A stretch of DNA of 64,000 nucleotides, from positions 2,299,451-2,363,450 of the forward strand of contig NZ_LR733519.1 of the NCBI RefSeq assembly GCF_902506145.1, in the 5' to 3' direction. Source of the stretch: Burkholderia sp. 8Y (GTDB lineage Bacteria; Pseudomonadota; Gammaproteobacteria; Burkholderiales; Burkholderiaceae). A program made the translations under genes and the position numbers. The notes below the pieces were generated by a model, which was not told the DNA's origin, searched no databases, and worked only from the letters and a program-made list of their open reading frames with translations. Shown here piece after piece: positions 58,845 through 64,000 of the stretch (position 1 is the stretch's first letter; every line of letters starts with the position of its first letter).

Positions 58845-60419
58845 TCAACGCGCCGCTTCTTCTTCCGTCTCGCTAGTCGTATAGGTCGGCGTTTCGCGCG
58901 CCTGACCCGGCGCCGGCTTGCCTTCCAGCGGCGGCAGCCTCTTCGCCTCTTCCAGATCGATGCCTGCGCCCTGCGCGACGCGCGTCCCGTAGTCGGGATC
59001 GCAATGCCAGAAATGCCACACCATGCGCAATGCGACAGGCTTCGGGCACGCCTTCATGTCCTCGACCAGATTGGCGATGAGGTCGTCGCGCTCCCAGTCC
59101 TCGAACGTGCGATACCGCTCGCCGGCCTGCTTGTAATCGTCCTGCGTGCGCGACGTTTGATAGCGTCCGAGATGCCCTTCGACCCATTGGTGGTAGTCGT
59201 GCTCTTTCTTCGGCGCTTCGTTAAGGCCACCCATCATGCTCGGCTCATAGTTGACGTGCGGGTTCTCGCCCGCCTGATCGACGTAATGCGCCATTTGCCC
59301 GTCGCGCTGATTGGTGCGCGCGCCGTTCTTCGGCGCATTGACCGGCAATTGCAGATAGTTCGGTCCGACGCGATACCGCTGGGTATCCGAATACGAGAGC
59401 GTGCGTCCTTGCAGCATCTTGTCGTCGGAAAAGTCGATGCCGTCCACCAGCACGCCCGTGCCGAACGCGGACTGCTCCGTTTCGGCGAACACGTTCTTCG
59501 GGTTCTGGTCGAGCACGAGCCGTCCGACCGGCATCAGCGGAAACGTGTCCTCGGGCCAGCGTTTGGTGTCGTCGAGCGGATCGAAGTCGAGTTCGGGATG
59601 GTCGTCATCGGACATGATCTGCACGCACATTTCCCACTCGGGATAGTCGCCGCGTTCGATCGCGTCGTAGAGGTCGCGCGTGGCGTGTCCCACGTCCTTC
59701 GCCTGAATCTCGGACGCCTGCTGCGAGGTCAGGTTCTTGACGCCGGCCTTCGGCTCGAACGAGAACTTGACGAGCACCGCTTCGCCCTGATCGTTGACGA
59801 GCTTGTACGTGTTGACGCTCGATCCCTGCATGTGCCGGTAGTCGGCGGGAATGCCCCACGGACTCTTGACCCACGTGACCATGTGCAGCGATTCCGGATG
59901 ATGCGCGATGAAGTCGTAGAAGCGCCACGGCTCTTGCCGGTTCGACACCGGATCGGGCTTGAACGCGTGGATCATGTCGGGGAACTTGATCGCATCGCGG
60001 ATAAAGAAAATCTTCAGGTTGTTGCCGACGAGATCCCAGTTGCCGTCTTCCGTATAAAACTTGATGGCGAAGCCGCGCGGATCGCGTGCCGTCTCGGGCG
60101 ACTCCTTGCCGCCGATCACGGTGGAAAAGCGCAGGAAAACGGGTGTTTTGACGCCGGTTTGCGTCAGCACCTTCGCGCGCGTGTACTTGGAAGCCGGCTC
60201 GTTGCCGATCTTGCCATACGCTTCGAAGTAGCCGTGAGCGGCCGTGCCGCGTGCATGCACGACGCGCTCGGGAATGCGTTCCCGATCGAAGTGCGTAATC
60301 TTTTCGATGAACGGATAATTTTCCAGCGTCGCCGGGCCGCGTTCGCCGACGGTGCGCAGGCTTTGATTGTCGGGAACAGGGTGTCCCTGTCGCGTGGTGA
60401 GAAATGCCTTGTCGCTCAT
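58845..60419 (-). CDS. Monofunctional heme catalase
   Basis: 524 residues. The essential histidine is in [12 protein letters not shown], the asparagine in [13 protein letters not shown], and the proximal heme tyrosine in [14 protein letters not shown]. Length and the [13 protein letters not shown] form fit a small-subunit clade catalase. It disproportionates hydrogen peroxide. AAGGAG precedes the ATG at 60417-60419; the frame runs ten codons further up without need. A perfect inverted repeat lies 42-71 bases upstream. No oxyR is nearby. Confidence 0.95.
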   Translation of the reverse strand: MSDKAFLTTRQGHPVPDNQSLRTVGERGPATLENYPFIEKITHFDRERIPERVVHARGTAAHGYFEAYGKIGNEPASKYTRAKVLTQTGVKTPVFLRFSTVIGGKESPETARDPRGFAIKFYTEDGNWDLVGNNLKIFFIRDAIKFPDMIHAFKPDPVSNRQEPWRFYDFIAHHPESLHMVTWVKSPWGIPADYRHMQGSSVNTYKLVNDQGEAVLVKFSFEPKAGVKNLTSQQASEIQAKDVGHATRDLYDAIERGDYPEWEMCVQIMSDDDHPELDFDPLDDTKRWPEDTFPLMPVGRLVLDQNPKNVFAETEQSAFGTGVLVDGIDFSDDKMLQGRTLSYSDTQRYRVGPNYLQLPVNAPKNGARTNQRDGQMAHYVDQAGENPHVNYEPSMMGGLNEAPKKEHDYHQWVEGHLGRYQTSRTQDDYKQAGERYRTFEDWERDDLIANLVEDMKACPKPVALRMVWHFWHCDPDYGTRVAQGAGIDLEEAKRLPPLEGKPAPGQARETPTYTTSETEEEAAR

Positions 60420-60460
60420 AGCGCGCTCCTTGCTCTGTGCCAGAGTCACAGTTGAGTTGT

Positions 60461-60490
60461 CGAGCCGGCGGCATGTGTTTCGCCGGCTCG
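60461..60490 (-). promoter_or_regulatory. Perfect inverted repeat in the catalase leader
   Basis: CGAGCCGGCG and CGCCGGCTCG are separated by ten bases, 42 bases upstream of the catalase start codon. It could be an operator or an RNA hairpin in the leader; nothing distinguishes these. Confidence 0.5.
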
Positions 60491-60590
60491 TTTCGTCGTA
60501 GCAACGCGCATACCGTTCGACCGTGCGCTTTCACGACGACGCGCATCAATCTTAAGCGCCTTCGCGTCCAGCATTCGTCGATGACTTGAG

Positions 60591-60620
60591 GCGGGCAGAC
60601 CGCCACGTCGATCTGCCCGC
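60591..60620 (-). terminator. Hairpin after the glycoside-hydrolase-like gene
   Basis: GCGGGCAGA (60591-60599) pairs with TCTGCCCGC (60612-60620) around a 12-base loop, just past the stop codon at 60628. No T tract follows. Confidence 0.4.
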
Positions 60621-60627
60621 GTGCCGC

Positions 60628-61701
60628 TTACTTCGGGTTTGCCGCGACGAAGCTCTTGAACGAGGTGTAGGCCGCCTTGATGGTCGAGCCGTCGTTCTTC
60701 AAGAGACCATAATTGCCTTCGCCGCCCACGGGATCGTCGTACAGCTGATACGCCTGGATCGACTGGATGTTGTATTTGGAAGCCACCGAGACGAACTGCG
60801 CCATCATCTTGCTGCCCACGAGATACGACGCGATCTGCGCATCAGTGCCCAGCCACGGCCGCACGCCAAACTCGTTGATCCAGATCGGCTTGCCGAACTG
60901 TTGCAGCGTCGCGAGGATGTCGTGACAGCCGGTGCCGCCGCAAGCGTGCGTGATGTCGCCCTGATCCGAATACCAGTGCCATGCGGTGATGTCCCACGTG
61001 ACCTTCGGATAACCCGACGTGCCATCCGGCTGCGTGCCGTTCCACAGCATCTGGTCAAAGCCGTAGTGCATCCACGCGCCGCCGCCGATGATGATCTTGC
61101 CGTTCGTATCCACCGACTTGATGCCCGCGATCATGCCGCGCACGATGCCGCGTGCGATCTGGAACTTCGCGGTGACGAACTGCTGCGGATACACGCCGTC
61201 GACATTGCCGGTCAAGAGGCTGCTGTCGAGCTCGTTGCTGACTTCATAGTACGGATACTTGTAAGCCGTCGCGGTCTGCTGGCCCAGCGTGAAGCCCGCG
61301 TTATAGGCGTCCGTTTCATTCGTGAAGCTGCCGACACCGATGAGCAACACAGGATAAACCGTCACGCCCGCAGCGGCTGCCGTCTTCGCGATACCGGCCA
61401 GCTTGTTCGCCGAGCCCAGGTTGTACACCTCGTTGCGGTAGATCGTGGCGCCGAGGTCTTTCACCTGCTGAAGCTGAAGCGTGGGCGTCGAGATGTCGTA
61501 CGCGCCGCCTTCGTTGTTATGGCCGTTGATGCCATAGAAGATGCTGCCAGGCACGGTCGCGGCCTTGGCGGCGGCTGCCGTATCGAGGGCGGTGTCGGCG
61601 GCGCTGCCACCGCCACAAGCGGCAAGCAGCAAACCCGTGGCGATGGCGGCGGCGAGGTTCGCCTTGTGCGCGAAGAGACGTCGTGTGGTGGTCTGGATCA
61701 T
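60628..61701 (-). CDS. Lipoprotein with a GH-A clan glycoside hydrolase-like domain
   Basis: 357 residues. A signal with lipobox LLAACGGG places a lipidated cysteine near residue 29. The rest is a TIM-barrel-like domain: GINGHNNEGGAYD, LGATIYRNEVYNLG, an acid/base candidate glutamate in YEVSNELD, and a nucleophile candidate in IWINEFGV. These two glutamates mark clan GH-A (GH5, GH39, GH53 and similar, for example PslG). It may cut an exopolysaccharide at the cell surface. The ATG at 61699-61701 lacks a strong ribosome site. No polysaccharide synthesis genes are adjacent. Confidence 0.75.
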   Translation of the reverse strand: MIQTTTRRLFAHKANLAAAIATGLLLAACGGGSAADTALDTAAAAKAATVPGSIFYGINGHNNEGGAYDISTPTLQLQQVKDLGATIYRNEVYNLGSANKLAGIAKTAAAAGVTVYPVLLIGVGSFTNETDAYNAGFTLGQQTATAYKYPYYEVSNELDSSLLTGNVDGVYPQQFVTAKFQIARGIVRGMIAGIKSVDTNGKIIIGGGAWMHYGFDQMLWNGTQPDGTSGYPKVTWDITAWHWYSDQGDITHACGGTGCHDILATLQQFGKPIWINEFGVRPWLGTDAQIASYLVGSKMMAQFVSVASKYNIQSIQAYQLYDDPVGGEGNYGLLKNDGSTIKAAYTSFKSFVAANPK

Positions 61702-62170
61702 GATTTTTGTTGGTTAGTATCGTAAGTACAACTGATGGACATGCGTGCATCATCGAAAAGGCGTGCTGTCCGGAGCGCCAGCGATCGGGCGGGTCGGCAA
61801 CGGCCTGCGGTCCCGCGTAACCCTGCGGGCGGGTAGTGCTTTATTCGAACGACTCGAGGGGAGACACGCACGGTCATGCAAACGTTTGCACTGGATTTGT
61901 GCGGGAAGAAGTTACCGTTGTGTAAGCAGGTGTTTCTTTTCTTGCTTGTTTAACGACTTGCTCGAGATCGACTTTAGCTTTCGTCTAAAGAATTACCGGG
62001 AGTTTTTCGGCTTGACGGTAGGACTTACTTGTCGGCAAAAGCTGCGTTATCGGCGTGCAGGAAGCGCGCCCTTGAAGCAGCGGGTCCGCGAGTTGCGTCA
62101 TGCGGCGTTCCGGTGCCGCGCTCGCTTCGCGCGCCGCCGATACTGCCGCAGCGCGGCCAAGGAGATATCC
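61702..62170. other. Gene-free region of 469 bases
   Basis: No reading frame here has protein-like content. The stretch 61900-62000 is richer in A and T than its surroundings and has CTTTAG-N7-CTAAAG at 61972-61990. It probably holds the promoters of both divergent neighbours, but I cannot identify them with confidence. Confidence 0.6.
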
Positions 62171-63184
62171 ATGAAAGCATTCGTCGTCCGCGCGCCGGGC
62201 GGACTCGACAAGCTCGAAATACGCGACATCGCCGATCCGGGCGAGCCGGGGCCGGGACAGATTCGCGTCGCGATACACGCGACATCGCTCAATTTCCATG
62301 ACCTGCTCGTGGTGAGCGGCAAGAGCCCGACCGCCGATGGCCGCGTGCCGATGGCGGACGGCGCGGGCGTCGTCGAAGCGGTCGGCGAGGGCGTCACCGA
62401 GTTCGCGGCGGGCGATCATGTCGTCTCCTGTTTCTTCCCGCAATGGCTCGACGGCCTGCCGCAGCCGGAAGTCGGCAACTTCGCGGGGACGCCGGGCGAC
62501 GGCATCGACGGCATGGCGGCGATGCACGTCGTGCGCGCGGCGAGCGCCTTCACGCACGCGCCGCGCGGCTGGAGCCACGCCGAAGCGGCGACCGTCACGA
62601 CGGCGGGCCTCACCGCATGGCGCGCGCTCGTCGTGGACGGCGCGCTGAAGGCGGGCGACACCGTGCTCGCGCTCGGCACCGGCGGCGTGTCGATCGCGGC
62701 GTTGCAGATCGCGACGATGATGGGCGCGCGGGTCATCGTCACGTCTTCGTCCGACCAGAAACTCGACCGCGCGAAGGCGCTCGGCGCGGATCATGTCGTG
62801 AACTACCGCACCCACGAGAAATGGGCCGCGCAGGTGCGCGAAGCGACGGGCGGACGCGGCGTCGATCACGTGATCGAAGTGGGCGGGCCGGGCACGCTCG
62901 CGCAGTCGATCGAGGCCGTGCGCGTGGGCGGACATATCTCGTTGATCGGCGTGCTGACGGGCCGCGAAGGCACGGTGCCAACCTCGCTGCTGATGGCGCG
63001 GCAGGCGCGGTTGCAGGGATTGATCGTGGGCAACCGGCGGCAACAGCAGGACTACGTGCGCGCGCTGGAGCAAAGCGGCGTGCGCCCCGTGATCGACCGG
63101 ACTTTCGACTTCGACGCGCTGCCGGATGCGTTCCGGCATCAACAGAGCGCGGCGCATTTCGGGAAGATCTGCGTCGAGTGGTAG
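62171..63184 (+). CDS. NAD(P)-dependent MDR-family oxidoreductase
   Basis: 337 residues of the medium-chain (zinc-type) dehydrogenase superfamily. The N-terminal GroES domain contains SLNFHDLLVVSGKSP and lacks the cysteines of the structural zinc site, so it is a zinc-independent quinone-reductase-like member. The nucleotide motif LGTGGVSIAALQIA is followed by HVIEVGGPGTLAQS. It would reduce an enone, quinone or aldehyde with NADPH. AAGGAGA precedes the ATG at 62171. No operon partners. Confidence 0.88.
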   Translation: MKAFVVRAPGGLDKLEIRDIADPGEPGPGQIRVAIHATSLNFHDLLVVSGKSPTADGRVPMADGAGVVEAVGEGVTEFAAGDHVVSCFFPQWLDGLPQPEVGNFAGTPGDGIDGMAAMHVVRAASAFTHAPRGWSHAEAATVTTAGLTAWRALVVDGALKAGDTVLALGTGGVSIAALQIATMMGARVIVTSSSDQKLDRAKALGADHVVNYRTHEKWAAQVREATGGRGVDHVIEVGGPGTLAQSIEAVRVGGHISLIGVLTGREGTVPTSLLMARQARLQGLIVGNRRQQQDYVRALEQSGVRPVIDRTFDFDALPDAFRHQQSAAHFGKICVEW

Positions 63185-63251
63185 CGGCCTCGATGCCGCG
63201 CGTGGCACGCGCATTGCAGCGTTGCGGGCGAGACAATCGAAGGAGAAAGGT

Positions 63252-63560
63252 ATGACTGGCAAGTACAAAGCGGCATTGGGCTTCGTCTTCGCGGCTGCGG
63301 CCATTGCCGCGACGCCCGCCTATGCCAGCGATACGGGCGGCGCCTCGCTTCTTCTCGCGCAGGCGACGCCGGGCAATCAGCAGCGCAACGAGGGCGCCGG
63401 CGTGCGCGGCGGGCAGTCGGGACAGAGCGGGCAAGGCGCGAGCCCGCAGGGCGGCCAGGGCGCCGCGACGCAGACCGGCACGCCGCCGGCGGAACTGAAG
63501 CGCGATGAAGCGGCGCTGCAGCGCAAGCAGGCGGGGGCGTCGGGAGTGGGTGGGAAGTAG
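63252..63560 (+). CDS. Small secreted low-complexity protein
   Basis: 102 residues. A signal peptide (MTGKYKAALGFVFAAAAIAA core, cleavage after AYA) leads into a glycine and glutamine-rich sequence (GGQSGQSGQGASPQGGQGA) and a charged tail ELKRDEAALQRKQAG. AGGAGA precedes the ATG at 63252. Function unknown. It resembles the other two secreted small proteins here in type, but not in its C-terminus. Confidence 0.65.
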   Translation: MTGKYKAALGFVFAAAAIAATPAYASDTGGASLLLAQATPGNQQRNEGAGVRGGQSGQSGQGASPQGGQGAATQTGTPPAELKRDEAALQRKQAGASGVGGK

Positions 63561-63949
63561 GGGGGGGCAGGTGTGGTTGCGTTGGTCGCGAGTCACTGCT
63601 CGTTTGTCTACATCACAGGCGACGCCAACCGCATTGCCGATAGCGGCAATCACAGCGGCACGCTCAGCGTGCCGAACCCGCATACCACGCAGACAACGCC
63701 GCTGTTCCGAGCAGGCGGCCGATGCGATCGTGAACGGCCAATAAGCCATACGGCGCGTACGTCGCACCCGAGTGTCTCGGCTCAGAAGGAACCACACCGG
63801 GCAAGCCGGTAGGACAAATCCGATTTCACATACATGTCCGCTCGCTGGCAACAATAAAACCGATCAGAGCCATTTTTCGAGACGAATTTACTCGCTAGGA
63901 TGCATACACCTGCCGATTCAATCCGGCTCACGCCGCACGCCGACCCTCA
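63561..63949. other. Gene-free region of 389 bases
   Basis: I see no convincing gene. A short frame within 63573-63812 has a folded-looking patch (GDANRIADSGNHSGTLSVPN), but no start, ribosome site or family, and it may be a decayed remnant. The end of the region should hold the promoter of the gene starting at 63950. Confidence 0.5.
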
Positions 63950-64000
63950 ATGGACCCGAAGCTGCTCGACGCGTACAACCAGCAACTCCTTTTCATGCGC
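63950..64000 (+). CDS. First 17 codons of a probable type VI secretion baseplate TssF gene
   Basis: The frame begins at the ATG at 63950 and reads MDPKLLDAYNQQLLFMR to the end of the window. The MDPKLLD-Y-N-x-x-L-x-x-M-R pattern is the conserved start of TssF/VasA proteins (for example MDPxLLxYYxxEL). The call rests on these few residues, and no other T6SS gene is in the window. Confidence 0.45.
   Translation, partial: MDPKLLDAYNQQLLFMR

Noticed and set aside
61972..61990. CTTTAG-N7-CTAAAG repeat in the 61.7-62.2 kb gap
   Set aside because: Short arms in an A+T-rich stretch; this can occur by chance, and no gene start lies close by.
63573..63812. A 79-codon frame containing GDANRIADSGNHSGTLSVPN
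   Set aside because: No ribosome site, no recognised family and a serine/arginine-rich tail. It could be a gene remnant, but I cannot support it as a gene.
1..64000. CRISPR arrays, IS elements, phage genes, tRNA or rRNA
   Set aside because: I looked for regularly spaced repeats, transposase motifs, integrases and tRNA-like sequences and saw none.

Overview
The window is high-GC DNA with very strong GC bias at third codon positions. Its gene content points to a soil or plant-associated betaproteobacterium of the Paraburkholderia/Caballeronia group: a DUF3460 protein, the hpnIJKL hopanoid genes, a complete furan (hmf) catabolic cluster, a non-hemolytic phospholipase C and many LysR regulators. 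I see no rRNA, tRNA, IS element, phage or CRISPR array. Most of it reads as chromosomal or second-replicon accessory and metabolic DNA rather than a recent island. The genus call is an inference from gene content only.

Layout. 1-4.6 kb: the end of an OmpW-type porin gene; a diiron-oxygenase-like (TenA/HDO fold) gene overlapping a membrane PAS-GGDEF-EAL gene; a small conserved protein; and a cold-shock gene with promoter, long leader and intrinsic terminator. 4.6-10.2 kb: a stress block with two DUF2382 (YsnF-type) proteins, an unknown protein, two tandem small heat-shock proteins and a double-receiver hybrid histidine kinase. 10.4-18.4 kb: DUF3460, DUF2252, tandem DUF421 membrane proteins with zinc ribbons, a small lipoprotein plus Tat-exported phospholipase C, LysR and small proteins. 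18.5-22.5 kb: small unknowns, a TetR gene divergent from a rubredoxin fusion gene across a perfect palindromic operator, dgkA, and a ribH2-type lumazine synthase behind an FMN riboswitch. 22.5-26.1 kb: OhrR-like and LysR regulators, a tautomerase-SDR pair, Ohr peroxidase and a GNAT protein.

26.1-33.4 kb is a sugar-acid type catabolic operon: LysR, divergent UxaA/GarD-family dehydratase, DapA-fold lyase, ACS-family MFS importer, FMN 2-hydroxyacid oxidase and GarR-like reductase. It would import a hexonate or hexarate, dehydrate and cleave it, and process C2/C3 hydroxyacids; the exact substrate cannot be read from sequence. 35.1-39.7 kb is hpnIJKL, which decorates bacteriohopanetetrol (GlcNAc transfer, deacetylation, cyclitol ether formation), followed by an internally repeated COG4705 membrane protein.

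40.6-57.0 kb is the most striking region: a full furfural/HMF/2-furoate pathway in the order hmfF-G-A-B-C-D-E-H plus an MFS transporter. It has an upstream divergent LysR-aldehyde dehydrogenase pair and a downstream convergent LysR that is a close, gap-free paralog of the first. HmfH and the aldehyde dehydrogenase would oxidise the aldehydes. HmfF with the HmfG prenyl-FMN would decarboxylate 2,5-furandicarboxylate to 2-furoate. HmfD makes furoyl-CoA, HmfABC hydroxylates it, and HmfE releases 2-oxoglutarate. Unusual touches are a CoxG domain fused to the C-terminus of HmfA and a membrane di-iron fatty-acid-hydroxylase gene at the end of the run.

57.2-64 kb: a GGEEF diguanylate cyclase, GlpM, a catalase, a glycoside-hydrolase-like lipoprotein, an MDR oxidoreductase, a small secreted protein, and at the very edge the first 17 codons of what looks like a type VI secretion TssF gene.
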